Source of the DNA: Mucilaginibacter daejeonensis
GTDB lineage: Bacteria > Bacteroidota > Bacteroidia > Sphingobacteriales > Sphingobacteriaceae
Assembly: GCF_020783335.1 (NCBI RefSeq)
Contig: NZ_CP086068.1
Span: 1,674,001-1,738,000, forward strand
Length of the DNA stretch: 64,000 nt
Direction of reading: 5' to 3'
Shown here: in pieces, positions 8,111 to 18,500 of the stretch
How positions within the stretch are numbered: position 1 is the stretch's first letter
Layout: every line of letters starts with the position of its first letter
Made by a program: the position numbers and the translations under genes
Notes under the pieces: model-generated
Told to the model about the DNA's origin: nothing
Databases searched by the model: none
The model's input: the letters and a program-made list of their open reading frames with translations, nothing else

Positions 8111-8902
8111 ATGAATGCCAAACAATGCGCATTGATCACCGGGGCCACCAGTGGTATCGGTTTAGAGTTGGCCAAACTTTTTGCGGCCGATGGTTATGAT
8201 CTGGTGTTAGTGGCTCGCGATCAGCAAGGTCTTGATTCCACGGCATCGTTATTAAAGCAAACAGGCATCGAGGTGACCACCATCTCCAAAGACCTATTCG
8301 ACCGCCAGGCAGCATTTGATCTGTATGATGAGGTTATACGAAAAGGCATCCGGGTAGATGTATTGGTGAATGATGCTGGCCAAGGCCTTTACGGCGAGTT
8401 CAAGGATAACGACATTGAACGAGAGCTCAAGATCATTGACCTGAACATAGGTTCGCTCGTGATCCTCACCAAGTGCTTCCTGAAAGATATGGTGAGCCGT
8501 AACGAAGGTAAGATCTTGAACCTGGCTTCGATCGCCAGTAAAGTTCCGGGTCCATGGCAGGCAGTATACCATGCTACCAAGGCGTTCGTGTTGTCATTCA
8601 GCGAATCTATCCGCGAGGAGTTGAAAGATACCAATATCACCGTGACCGCCTTGTTACCGGGCGCTACCGATACCGATTTCTTTAATAAGGCCGGTATGCA
8701 GGAAAGCCGCATCGTGCAGGATAAAAGTTCATTAAGTGATGCCGCGGATGTAGCTAAAGATGGTTATGAGGCAATGAAGGATGATAAAGACAAAGTGATA
8801 TCAGGGTTTAAGAACAAAGTACAGATCGCCATGAGCAACCTGACTCCGGACCCTGCCGTGGCGCACATGATGAACGAACAACAAAAACCGGTGAACGAAT
8901 AA
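8111..8902 (+). CDS. SDR-family oxidoreductase
   Basis: A 263-residue classical short-chain dehydrogenase. ITGATSGIG is the cofactor-binding glycine motif, NDAG replaces the usual NNAG, and a Ser in NLASIASK with YHATK supplies the catalytic residues. No signal peptide or membrane segment is present, so it is cytoplasmic. It follows the alcohol dehydrogenase by 97 bases with its own strong ribosome-binding site and ends at a terminator. It belongs to the SDR branch often annotated as DltE/YqjQ-like; the substrate is unknown. Together with the neighbouring dehydrogenases it suggests carbonyl or lipid-aldehyde handling under stress (inference). Confidence 0.9.
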   Translation: MNAKQCALITGATSGIGLELAKLFAADGYDLVLVARDQQGLDSTASLLKQTGIEVTTISKDLFDRQAAFDLYDEVIRKGIRVDVLVNDAGQGLYGEFKDNDIERELKIIDLNIGSLVILTKCFLKDMVSRNEGKILNLASIASKVPGPWQAVYHATKAFVLSFSESIREELKDTNITVTALLPGATDTDFFNKAGMQESRIVQDKSSLSDAADVAKDGYEAMKDDKDKVISGFKNKVQIAMSNLTPDPAVAHMMNEQQKPVNE

Positions 8903-8920
8903 TATGACCCACCGGCAAGT

Positions 8921-8951
8921 AAAGGCTCCCGCCATCACGGGGGCCTTTTTT
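8921..8951 (+). terminator. Rho-independent terminator
   Basis: AAAGGCTCCCG pairs with CGGGGGCCTTT (one T-G wobble) around a short loop and is followed by a run of T. It lies 18 bases after the SDR stop. The following 230 bases up to 9190 are AT-rich, hold no gene and should contain the promoter of the glycan operon; I could not place a clear promoter element. Confidence 0.75.
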
Positions 8952-9189
8952 GTGCTCAAGTTGTGTTACAGAATTGTTCTAACAAATAAACGATTTAACA
9001 AGATCCATCTGGCTACAGCAGAATGATCTAATTATTGGTAAAATAATGACATTAATATGGTTAAAAATTGCCATTTTAATAATTAAAAGCTGAGATATTT
9101 AATTAAGAAAAATATTTTAAAACTAATAAGTAAAAACGGTGTCTTTATTTGCACACTCAAGTGCGAGTGAAATAAACACTACAAAACTT

Positions 9190-10149
9190 ATGAGAATATT
9201 TACCTGGCATATACATGGTAGTTACCTTTTCTACCTATCGCAGGGAAATTATACCATTTATATTCCTACTAAACCTGAAAAAACAGAAGGTTATTACGGT
9301 AGGGGAGAGACCTTCCCATTCGGTCCAAATGTGATCGAGATACCCGCCGAGGAGGTGAGGAACCATGAGTTCGATTGCATCGTATTCCAAACCAATCAAA
9401 ATTACTTAAAAGATCAGCACGAGATATTGAGCGAGGAGCAACGGGCCTTGCCGAAGGTGTACATCGAGCATGACCCTCCACGCCAGCATCCTACTGATAC
9501 TAAACATATTTTAGACACACCCGACGTGACGTTAGTGCATGTTACCCACTTTAACCGTTTGATGTGGGATAGCAACAGCACTCCAACACGCGTGATCGAG
9601 CATGGTGTTACCACTTCACCTGTAAAATATAAAGGCGACCTGAACAAAGGTATTGTAGTGATCAATAACCTGCCTACCCGGGGCCGCTTACTGGGTGCCG
9701 ATGTGTTCTTGCAAGTGCGCGATCAGGTGCCTTTGGATCTGGTAGGCATGAACACCGGCAACTGGGGTTTGGGCGAGGTGCTGCATCCTCAACTGCCCGA
9801 TTTCCAGAGCCGCTACCGGTTCTTTTTTAACCCGATACGATACACCAGCCTGGGGCTGGCCATTTGCGAGGCTATGATGATGGGGATACCCGTTGTTGGC
9901 CTGGCCACTACCGAACTTTCGGCCGTGATAGAGAATAGTCACTCCGGCTTTATACATACCGATGTTGACTATTTGATCGACAAGATGAATTTATTGATAG
10001 CTGATCCTCAATTGGCCCGCGAGATAGGCAATAACGGTCGCGAAGTGGCACTCAAGCGCTTCAACATACAACGTTTTGCCAACGACTGGGAGAATTTATT
10101 TGCCGAAGTTACCGCTACGAGAACTAACGCCGACCTGCTATCGGCCTAA
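9190..10149 (+). CDS. GT-B glycosyltransferase (GT1/GT4-like)
   Basis: About 320 residues. The C-terminal half carries the donor-sugar region of GT-B retaining enzymes: YTSLGLAICEAMMMGIPVVGLAT, with the Glu of the EX7E-type motif, then SGFIHTDVDYLIDKM. The N-terminal half (MRIFTWHIHGSYLFYL) is shorter than in typical GT4 enzymes. A GTG at 9139 is in frame, but the ATG at 9190 gives the expected N terminus. It is first gene of a tight four-gene operon (gaps of 11, 4 and -4 bases) with a second glycosyltransferase, a GmhB-like phosphatase and a GT9 heptosyltransferase, so it should add a sugar to the same surface glycan. Confidence 0.87.
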   Translation: MRIFTWHIHGSYLFYLSQGNYTIYIPTKPEKTEGYYGRGETFPFGPNVIEIPAEEVRNHEFDCIVFQTNQNYLKDQHEILSEEQRALPKVYIEHDPPRQHPTDTKHILDTPDVTLVHVTHFNRLMWDSNSTPTRVIEHGVTTSPVKYKGDLNKGIVVINNLPTRGRLLGADVFLQVRDQVPLDLVGMNTGNWGLGEVLHPQLPDFQSRYRFFFNPIRYTSLGLAICEAMMMGIPVVGLATTELSAVIENSHSGFIHTDVDYLIDKMNLLIADPQLAREIGNNGREVALKRFNIQRFANDWENLFAEVTATRTNADLLSA

Positions 10150-10160
10150 AAACGTTTGTT

Positions 10161-11447
10161 ATGAATACGCAGCAAAAAAGGATTGCTTTCATCAGCGAAC
10201 ATGCATCGCCGTTGGCCAGTTTAGGAGGAGTTGATACCGGTGGCCAAAATGTTTATGTTGCTCAATTAGCCAAGCATCTGGCCTCACAAGGTTACCAGGT
10301 AGATGTTTTTACCCGCCGCGAAAAAGAGGATGCTCCTGAGATCGTGAATTGGGTACGTGGCGTAAGGGTGATCAATGTTACCGCTGGCCCTGCTCAAATC
10401 ATCATCAAAGAAGACATCCTTCAATATATGGATGATTTCCGCGATAATATGATTGCTTTCATCATTGATCAGCAATTGCATTATACGCTTGTTCATGCCA
10501 ATTTTTTCATGTCGGCCCTGGTGGCCATGGGCATCAAAAAGGAGTTGGATATACCATTCGCAGTAACCTTCCATGCTTTAGGGCATGTAAGGCGCATTCA
10601 TCAGGCCGAGGCCGACAAGTTCCCGGCGGAGCGTTTACTGATCGAGGAGCTGGCCGTGCAACAGGCGGACCGCATTATTGCCGAATGCCCTCAGGATAAA
10701 GAGGACCTGATCAATTACTACAACGCACCTGAGGATAAGATCACCATCATTCCTTGTGGTTTCAGTTCGTCGGAGTTTTACCCGATAGATAAAGAATGTG
10801 CCCGCAAGATCACCGGCTTGCCGCAAAACGAGCATATCCTGCTTCAACTGGGTCGCATGGTACCCCGCAAAGGCATCGATAATGTGATCCGTGCTTTAGG
10901 TAAAATGAAGCATACCGGTAAACCGGTCAAACTGGTAGTAGTAGGGGGGGAGTGCGAAGAACTGGAAGAAGAAACTTGTCCTGAGTTTGCCCGCTTAATG
11001 GACGTGGTACGCCAGAACGGTGTGGAAGGTTCAGTGATCTTCACTGGCCGTAAGGACCGCAGTGAGTTGAAATATTACTATGCTGCTGCCGATGTGTTCA
11101 TCACCACACCGTGGTACGAGCCATTCGGTATCACGCCACTGGAAGCTATGGCATGCGGCACACCAGTGATCGGTTCAAATGTAGGCGGCATCAAATACAG
11201 TGTTGCCGACGGCGAGACCGGTTGGTTAGTGCCTCCGCACGACCCTGAAGCTCTGGCCGATAAACTTGACGAGGTGATCGGCGATGGAGTAGAGCTTTAC
11301 CGTGCCGGCGATAACGCCATTAAGCGCGTGAACGAACACTTCACCTGGGCCGAGGTGGCCCGCCAGGTGCACTTGTTATATCGCAACATGCAACCGGTGA
11401 TCGCCAGGCCGCTGGTGACCCTGAGCAGTAACGAACAGGCCGCTTGA
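10161..11447 (+). CDS. GT4-like glycosyltransferase, MshA/sucrose-phosphate-synthase type
   Basis: A 428-residue GT-B enzyme. Near the N terminus SLGGVDTGGQNVYVAQLAKHL matches the acceptor/phosphate loop of the MshA and sucrose-phosphate synthase group. TFHALGHVRR follows, the donor domain starts with LQLGRMVPRKGIDNV, and EPFGITPLEAMACGTPVIGSNVGG holds the EX7E motif. It therefore likely transfers a hexose with retention, possibly onto a phosphorylated acceptor. It lies 11 bases after the previous glycosyltransferase and four bases before the phosphatase gene. Neither sugar nor acceptor can be assigned from sequence. Confidence 0.9.
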   Translation: MNTQQKRIAFISEHASPLASLGGVDTGGQNVYVAQLAKHLASQGYQVDVFTRREKEDAPEIVNWVRGVRVINVTAGPAQIIIKEDILQYMDDFRDNMIAFIIDQQLHYTLVHANFFMSALVAMGIKKELDIPFAVTFHALGHVRRIHQAEADKFPAERLLIEELAVQQADRIIAECPQDKEDLINYYNAPEDKITIIPCGFSSSEFYPIDKECARKITGLPQNEHILLQLGRMVPRKGIDNVIRALGKMKHTGKPVKLVVVGGECEELEEETCPEFARLMDVVRQNGVEGSVIFTGRKDRSELKYYYAAADVFITTPWYEPFGITPLEAMACGTPVIGSNVGGIKYSVADGETGWLVPPHDPEALADKLDEVIGDGVELYRAGDNAIKRVNEHFTWAEVARQVHLLYRNMQPVIARPLVTLSSNEQAA

Positions 11448-11451
11448 TCCC

Positions 11452-12015
11452 ATGAACAAGGCGATATTTTTAGATAAGGACGGTACGCTGATACCTGATA
11501 TCCCGTACAACGTAGACCCTGCGCTGATCACCCTGCAACCGGGCAGCGCAGATGGCTTACAGCGGCTATTGGAGAATGGCTACATTTTTATCGTCATTAC
11601 CAACCAATCGGGCGTGGCCAGGGGAATGTTCCATGAACATGACCTCCAGGCGGTAGAACAGCGTATGCAAGAACTGTTGGCCACGGTCAACATCCCGCTA
11701 ACGGCATTCTATTATTGTCCGCACCATCCGGACGGCACGGTGACCAGCCTGAATATCAAGTGTGATTGCCGCAAGCCTTTACCGGGAATGATCCTACGTG
11801 CCGCGCGCGAACATAATATCGAACTTTCGTCATCCTGGATGATCGGTGACATTTTAAATGATGTAGAAGCGGGGAATCGTGCCGGATGTAAGACTGTGCT
11901 TATCGATAACGGCAACGAGACCGAGTGGCTGCCCGGCCCATTCCGCACGCCCACTTATACTTGCCACAGCATCGATCAGGCGGCTAACGAGATACTAAGT
12001 CTGCAACTTGCATGA
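11452..12015 (+). CDS. gmhB: D-glycero-manno-heptose-1,7-bisphosphate 7-phosphatase (HAD-IIIA)
   Basis: This 187-residue HAD hydrolase has FLDKDGTLIPD (catalytic DxD), VITNQSG (motif II), the Lys in RKPLPGM and GDILNDVEAG (acidic motif). The zinc loop YCPHHPDG...CDC is characteristic of GmhB/HisB-type phosphatases and gives the expected length. GmhB removes the 7-phosphate of heptose 1,7-bisphosphate on the path to nucleotide-activated heptose. Adjacency to a GT9 enzyme (four-base overlap) supports heptose metabolism. No GmhA, HldE or HldD gene is in this window, so the rest of the pathway must lie elsewhere. A histidinol-phosphatase role is less likely because no his genes are nearby. Confidence 0.85.
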   Translation: MNKAIFLDKDGTLIPDIPYNVDPALITLQPGSADGLQRLLENGYIFIVITNQSGVARGMFHEHDLQAVEQRMQELLATVNIPLTAFYYCPHHPDGTVTSLNIKCDCRKPLPGMILRAAREHNIELSSSWMIGDILNDVEAGNRAGCKTVLIDNGNETEWLPGPFRTPTYTCHSIDQAANEILSLQLA

Positions 12016-13103
12016 GCTGGAAAGAGGTCAGGAAAATATTGGTGATCAAGCCCGATAACATGGGCGATCTTATCATGAGCGGTCCGGCCATAAGGGCGTT
12101 AAAAGAGACCTTTAATGCTCATATCACCGTACTTACCTCAAGTATGGCAAGCGGTATAGCCAAGCTCATGCCTGCTATTGACGATGTATTGGTAGTTGAC
12201 CTTCCGTGGGTCAAAACTGCTGACCGGCCGAATCCTTCAGTGTTTCAGCAGGTCGTTTCTATGATCAGCGAAGGTGAGTTCGATGCTGCTGTTATCTTTA
12301 CCGTATTTAGCCAAAATCCTTTACCCACTGCCATGCTGGCCTACCTGGCCGGCATACCGCGCATACTGGCTTACTGCCGCGAAAATCCATATCATCTGAT
12401 CACCGACTGGGTTCCTGACCAGGAGCCCTATGAATTGATCAAACACCAGGTACGCCGCGATCTTGACCTGGTGGCCGCTATTGGTGCAACACCGCAAAGC
12501 GAGCATCTGCAACTGATGAAAGACCCGGCCCTGAACACGATAGTAGAGGGTAAAATGACCAGCAACGGTATAGATGTTGGCAAGCCCTGGATGCTGTTAC
12601 ACGCCGGTGTCAGTGAGCAAAAAAGGCAATATCCTACAGAGCATTGGATACAGGTAGGTAAGCAAGTTATAGCGCAAGGATATCAGGTGATCTTGACAGG
12701 TTCCGGCTCCGAAACACTACTGGCCGCCGAACTGGCCGATCAGATCGGTGCTGGAGCTATAAGTATGGCCGGCATGTTCCCCATAGCTGAATTTGTTGAG
12801 TTGATCAGGATTGCACCAGCGTTGTTGTCGGTCAATACGGGTACTATACATATAGCGGCCGCTTGCCAAACGCCTGTGGTGGTGCTTTACGCACAAACCA
12901 ATCCTCAACATACCCCATGGAACTGCCCTTCGGTGGTATTAGAATATAGTGTACCCCAACACTTACGCAGTAACAACGAGGTGATCGCACACCTCAACCG
13001 CACGCTGTACGATCAGTACAAGGCCGCCCCTGATGCTCATGAAGTGATATCGGCCGTGATACAGGTCACCTCAGGCATAACAGCCAACAACTATCAGGAA
13101 TAA
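12012..13103 (+). CDS. GT9-family glycosyltransferase (ADP-heptose:LPS heptosyltransferase-like)
   Basis: A 363-residue GT-B enzyme that starts WKEVRKILVIKPDNMGDLIMSGPAIRALKETF, the standard N terminus of WaaF/WaaC-type transferases with the catalytic Asp in the DNMGD loop. The C-terminal donor domain has LLHAGVSEQKRQYPTEHW, followed by LLSVNTGTIHIAAACQTPVVVLYAQTNPQHTPW. It should use ADP-heptose or a similar donor on the cytoplasmic side of the inner membrane. The start overlaps the gmhB-like stop by four bases (ATGA), implying coupled translation. This is the last gene of the operon; I see no clear terminator in the 263 bases before the next gene. Confidence 0.88.
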   Translation: MSWKEVRKILVIKPDNMGDLIMSGPAIRALKETFNAHITVLTSSMASGIAKLMPAIDDVLVVDLPWVKTADRPNPSVFQQVVSMISEGEFDAAVIFTVFSQNPLPTAMLAYLAGIPRILAYCRENPYHLITDWVPDQEPYELIKHQVRRDLDLVAAIGATPQSEHLQLMKDPALNTIVEGKMTSNGIDVGKPWMLLHAGVSEQKRQYPTEHWIQVGKQVIAQGYQVILTGSGSETLLAAELADQIGAGAISMAGMFPIAEFVELIRIAPALLSVNTGTIHIAAACQTPVVVLYAQTNPQHTPWNCPSVVLEYSVPQHLRSNNEVIAHLNRTLYDQYKAAPDAHEVISAVIQVTSGITANNYQE

Positions 13104-13366
13104 CCGAACGTTCCCAACGAAAGATCTCATATATTAGACGGCTATAAATGACCTGTTATGGTAATATCGTACAGGGCAGTATATGGTAGCTGGCTAAGTA
13201 TGTCGAACGATCTTCTGGACCGCGCTTCGTGAGATGAGCCATATCGTTCTGTCTGGCTATGCTTATTATCCATATCGATCCATACCTTGTCTGCACACAA
13301 AGCCCCTGACCGAATTACGTATTTGCCGAACAAAAAACACTATACCTGTGTATTAACAATAAATAA

Positions 13367-14935
13367 ATGCCTTTGGACGGATTGAAGAAGGGAAAGTTCA
13401 GTTTTTCCCAGGAAACCATTAAACAAGATTTTGAGTTGCTTACCGTGGCACTCGACGCGTCTATATCAGGGATCATCATCACTGACAATCAACAACCTGA
13501 TAATCCTATTATTTACTGTAATAAAGCCTTTGAGAACATAACTGGTTACAAACGTAAAGAGATCATTGGCCATAACTGTCGTTTTTTGCAAAAAGACGAT
13601 CGCGAGCAGTCTGTAAAACAGGTGCTGAGAGAAGCAGTTGAAAAAGGTGAGATGTGCATCGTAGAGATCCGTAACTATAAAAAGGACGGTACACTCTTTT
13701 GGAACGAACTTTACATGTCGCCGGTCAAGAACGCCGAAGGTGTAGTGACGTATTTCATCGGCGTACAGAATGACATCAGCCGGCGCAAAGCGGCCGAGCA
13801 GGAAGTTAAGCACAACCAGGCTCAAATGGAGCAACGCATCCAGGAGCGAACCAAAGACCTGAAAGAGAGCCAAGAGTATCTTTCCAGCATTGTGCAAACG
13901 GTGAGGGAGAGTTTGATCGTACTTTCACCTGACCTGAAAGTGCTTTCTGTCAACGATCACTTTGTACGTACCTTCAAGGTAACGCGCGAAGAGACCGAAG
14001 GTGAGTTGCTGTACGCTTTGGGTAATGGCCAGTGGGATATACCTGAGCTTAAACACTTATTGGAGCAAGTACTGCCGACCAATAACCCGGTGATCGACTT
14101 TGAGGTACAGCATGATTTCCCGCATATCGGTAAAAAATTGATGCTGGTGAATGCCTACCGCATCGAATTGGAAGGTTCGTTTAAAGACCGGATCCTGATC
14201 GCGATCGAGGATATCACCGATCGCAGGGCCATTGAGCAACGCAAGGATGACTTTTTGTCGATCGCCAGTCACGAGCTCAAGACACCACTCACCACTATAA
14301 AGGGCTACATACAGATCATTAACAGGATATTACCTCAAACTGCCGACGAAAAGTTAAAGAATGCCGTGGGTAAGACCTCACTTTATGTTGATCGTTTGAA
14401 CAGTTTGATCGGTGAGTTGTTGGATGTATCACGTATACAGTCAGGCAATATAGAGTTACACAGCGAACCGTTCGATTTTGACGAGATGCTTCGTGAAGCG
14501 GTGGACAGTATACAGCGGGCTACACAAGGGCACGAGATCAAGGTGAGCGGCTCTACCGGTTGTACGTTCAACGGAGATGAGTCGCACATTACCCAAGTGG
14601 TGACCAATTTGTTAAGTAATGCGATCAAATATTCGCCGGATCGCAAAAGTGTTGATGTGCATGTGGCTCAGGTAAGCGATTTTATCAAAGTATCGGTCAC
14701 TGATCACGGTGTGGGTATACCACCCGAAGATCGTGACAAGGTTTTTGAACGTTTTTATCGAGTGGGTAACATTCAACAACGCTTCCCGGGTATGGGTATC
14801 GGCCTCTATGTATGTTCTGAGATCATCAAGAACCATGGCGGCACCCTTTGGGTAGAAAGCGAATTGGGTAAAGGTTCAACTTTTAATTTCACACTTCCTT
14901 TAAATAAGCACGAGGGAGGACACGATGGCGAATAA
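13367..14935 (+). CDS. LOV-domain blue-light sensor histidine kinase
   Basis: This 522-residue cytoplasmic kinase has no membrane segment. Residues 25-145 form a LOV domain: GHNCRFLQ contains the photoactive Cys71, and the FMN-contact positions RNYKKDG, FWNEL and IGVQNDIS are all present. A coiled-coil linker (about 145-175) leads to a second PAS domain (175-285), then HisKA with ASHELKTPL (phosphoacceptor His302) and HATPase with VVTNLLSNAIKYSP, DHGVGIP and GMGIGLYVC. Blue light should form a Cys-FMN adduct that alters kinase activity. The gene overlaps the next, a single-domain response regulator, by 11 bases, naming the likely partner. The 263-base upstream region holds no other gene that I can support. 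Confidence 0.93.
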   Translation: MPLDGLKKGKFSFSQETIKQDFELLTVALDASISGIIITDNQQPDNPIIYCNKAFENITGYKRKEIIGHNCRFLQKDDREQSVKQVLREAVEKGEMCIVEIRNYKKDGTLFWNELYMSPVKNAEGVVTYFIGVQNDISRRKAAEQEVKHNQAQMEQRIQERTKDLKESQEYLSSIVQTVRESLIVLSPDLKVLSVNDHFVRTFKVTREETEGELLYALGNGQWDIPELKHLLEQVLPTNNPVIDFEVQHDFPHIGKKLMLVNAYRIELEGSFKDRILIAIEDITDRRAIEQRKDDFLSIASHELKTPLTTIKGYIQIINRILPQTADEKLKNAVGKTSLYVDRLNSLIGELLDVSRIQSGNIELHSEPFDFDEMLREAVDSIQRATQGHEIKVSGSTGCTFNGDESHITQVVTNLLSNAIKYSPDRKSVDVHVAQVSDFIKVSVTDHGVGIPPEDRDKVFERFYRVGNIQQRFPGMGIGLYVCSEIIKNHGGTLWVESELGKGSTFNFTLPLNKHEGGHDGE

Positions 14936-15290
14936 GATATTGATCTGCGACGATGACGAAGGCATATTAGATATGCTGGAAGTGATCTTTAGTTATGAGG
15001 GTTTTGACGTTACAGCCGAGACCAACAGCTTAAAGGTACACGAATTGATCCTTGCTGAAGCGCCTGATCTTGTGATCATAGACCTTTGGATGCCGGTAAT
15101 ATCAGGCGATCAGGTGGTAAGAGCACTGCGTGAGGACCCCCAAACGGCTCATATACCGATCATGGTCATATCGGCCAGTAATGATGGCCGCCAGATAGCT
15201 TTGGAGGCGGGTGCCGATGATTTTCAGGCCAAACCATTTGATATAGATAAATTGGTTGCCAAGATACATGACATGCTAAGCATTGCTTGA
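14925..15290 (+). CDS. Single-domain response regulator (receiver only)
   Basis: The 121-residue protein is just a CheY-like receiver. ILICDDDEG provides the acidic pocket, IIDLWMP contains the phosphoacceptor Asp53, SAS supplies the conserved Ser/Thr position and AKPF the Lys. No output domain is attached, so it should signal through protein contacts or act as a phosphate shuttle in a relay. Its start lies inside the end of the LOV kinase gene (11-base overlap), with AGGGAGG a few bases before it. It is therefore the probable direct target of that kinase. The double-kinase hybrid 255 bases downstream is a second candidate partner. Confidence 0.92.
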   Translation: MANKILICDDDEGILDMLEVIFSYEGFDVTAETNSLKVHELILAEAPDLVIIDLWMPVISGDQVVRALREDPQTAHIPIMVISASNDGRQIALEAGADDFQAKPFDIDKLVAKIHDMLSIA

Positions 15291-15544
15291 TCTTAGGTCA
15301 CTCGTTCATGATCCGCATTTTAGTGTTCGCATCGGCATCTGTTGTTTTGCGCCCGTTATTTGGTTATAAACATACGGAGCGAGCCTCATAATACTTATTT
15401 TATATCGATCAATATCGGCACAATATATATGCCCTTTATCATCGATACTTGTACATTATAATCGTCGTTCGTTCGTTTCAGGTCAATGCCTTGCTAAACG
15501 CACGATACCAAACCTGTAAAGGGTCAAATTTTCTAGCAGATCAC

Positions 15545-18500
15545 ATGGACAATAGTATGATCGAAAGTACCGAACAGTTCCTTTCAGGTGGTGGCGAGAT
15601 GGGTAAGCTCATCCGCTCGATGGATTGGTCAAAGACCGCCCTTGGCCCGGTAGAGACCTGGCCGCAAAGTTTGCGTACTTCGGTCAGTCTATGTTTATCA
15701 TCCACTTTCCCGATACTCATCGCCTGGGGCCCCGAGACCATTCAGATATACAACGATAGTTACCGCCCCATCTGCGGTGCCAAGCACCCGGCATCAATGG
15801 GGCAAAATTTTAGGATATGCTGGGAGACCGCACTCCCTGTAGTGGGCGACGCCTTTAGTCGCGGCGAACAGGGCGAGGGTACCTACATCAGCGACCAGCG
15901 CATGTTCCTTGATCGTTATGGTTACTTGGAAGAGAGTTGGATGACCTTCTCCTTTGCGCCTATTCGTGATGAGAGTGGCGGGGTAGGCGGCATATTTCAC
16001 CCGATCACCGAGACCACGGTAAAAATGCTGAGTGCCCGACGCACACAAGTGCTGCGTGAACTTGGCGAGGCCATAGCCAAAGCAAAATCCATAGGCGACA
16101 TTGGTACCGCTACGGCGGCCAAGTACCAGGACTATGTTCTTGATATACCCTTTTTGCTGATATATGAGGTGGATCAGATCACTCGTAAGGCCAAGCTGGT
16201 CAGTCATTCAGGTTTGACCCTGGGTACTGCCATGGCACCGGAGACGATCGATCTGGAAGCGAATGACGGACAGAACGCTTGGCCGATGGCTACTTTGATG
16301 GAGCAAGGATCCATGCAGGAAGTGAACGATCTGGAAGGCCGTTTTGGTAAGTTCGAGTGTGAGCCTTACGATATCGCTCCACACACCGCCATGATGGTAC
16401 CTTTAAGGGTGAGCGGCCAGGAAGATCTTTTCGGTTTTGTGATAGCCGGCGTGAGCGCTTGCCGTGCCCTTGATCAGGATTACCGCAACTTTTATGACCT
16501 GCTTTGCAACACTTATAATACGGCGTTGTCAAACGTTTACGCATATGAGCAGGAGCAAAAACGTGCCGAAGCGTTAGCCGCTATCGATCGGTCGAAAACG
16601 GCTTTCTTTAGCAATGTTAGCCACGAGTTCCGTACACCGCTTACGTTGATGCTTGGTCCGCTGGAGGATCTGCTTAACAAACGATCGCTGCCAGAGGATG
16701 TTAAGGCATCGATCACCTCTACGCACCGCAACGCCTTGCGCTTGTTGAAGCTGGTGAACAACCTATTAGATTATAGCAGGGTAGAGGCTGGCAGGGCGCA
16801 GGCATCCTACCAAAAACTTGACCTGGCCGAATTGACCACCGACCTGGCCAGCAGCTTCCGTTCCATCATTGAGAAAGCTGGTATGCGGCTCAAGGTAAAT
16901 GCTACCCCGCTCAAAAGCTCGGTGTACGTTGACCGGCAGATGTGGGAGAAGATCGTGCTCAATTTATTGTCTAATGCTTTTAAATATACATTGCATGGTA
17001 CCATTTCGGTAGATCTATTGCAAGAGGGTACGGAGGCCGTGCTGAAGGTGACCGACACTGGCGTGGGTATTCCCGAAAAGGAACTGCCGCACATGTTCGA
17101 ACGCTTTCACCGGGTCGAGAATTCGGCCGGGCGCACGCATGAAGGGACAGGCATAGGCCTTTCGCTGGTTCACGAGTTGGTGCACTTGCACGGCGGTGAC
17201 ATCAGTGTGACCAGTACCGAAGGACAAGGCAGTACGTTCACCGTACGCATACCTACCGGCAGCGCGCACTTACCACAAGAGCACGTACTCAATGTGGCTA
17301 AGGAGACCGACTCCACGGCGTTAAAGGGCGCCTTTTTACAGGAAGCTTTCAGCTTGCTGCAGGAAGAGACACAGACCCAATATACCGGCGAGGACGCGAG
17401 CATGACCGGCGACGTTGTCGTACACCAGGATTTTACGGTCACTAAAGATACCCGCATCCTTGTTGTGGATGATAACGGCGATATGCGGGCATACCTCAAA
17501 CGCTTGCTGGAGCCTTATTTCACCATCGATCTGGCAGTGAACGGTGCCGATGCCCTGCAAAAGATACATGACCTTAACCCCGACCTGGTATTGAGCGATA
17601 TCATGATGCCGGTGATGGATGGCAAGGCCATGTTAGAACATATTCGCCGCTCGGTAGGTACCATGCGTTTGCCGGTCATCTTTTTATCGGCCCGTGCCGG
17701 TGAAGAGGCCCGTATCGACGGGTTGGAGGCAGGTGCTGATGATTACCTGGTGAAACCATTCTCGGCAGCCGAGCTGCTCACCAAGGTTCGCGCACAGATC
17801 AAGATCGCCAATACCCGTAACCACGCCGAGCGCCAACTGCGTGATCTGCTTACCGAGGCGCCGGTGGCCATTGCCATTTACCGTACCCCGGGACACATCA
17901 TTGAATTTGCCAATGCCCGTATGCTGGAGTATTGGGGAACCACCACCGACCAGGTGTTAGGCAATCATCTTTTGGATATACTGCCCGAGTTGCGCGAGCA
18001 GGGCATGGACAAGATCATGGATGATGTTTATAGCACCGGCGAACGCTTTGTGTCGGGCGAGATCGCCCTATCGTTGATTAAGAACGGTAAGCGGGAGAAC
18101 AGCTTCATCAATCTGACGCTGGAAGCTCTGCGTGAGGAGGACGACAAGATCACCGGTATGATCGCCGTAGCTAACGATGTGACCAAGCAGGTGATCGCCC
18201 GCCAAGAAGTAGAAAAAGTGACCGATACGCTGACCATGGCCATGGAAGCGGCCAATATGGGTACATGGAGAAGTGATTGGGGTACCAATGATCTCATGGT
18301 CTCGGCCATTGGCAAAAGCATACACGGCATGGATGCCGATACGAATATGTCGTTCAGTGATGCGATGGAACTGGTGGTGCCTGAGCACCGTGAAAGGGTG
18401 TTGAGTGCCATACAAGAAGCAGTGACCGGTAAAGGTCGTTTTAATGAGGATTACCAGATCACGCCAATAGGTGCCAGCAAGAAAAAGTGGATCAATACCA

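Noticed and set aside
9139..9189. GTG start for the first GT-B glycosyltransferase
   Set aside because: The extra 17 residues do not fit a glycosyltransferase N terminus; ATG at 9190 gives the usual first strand MRIFTWH.
13142..13333. 63-codon minus-strand frame in the gap before the LOV kinase
   Set aside because: No signal, domain or promoter was seen, and the sequence looks random.
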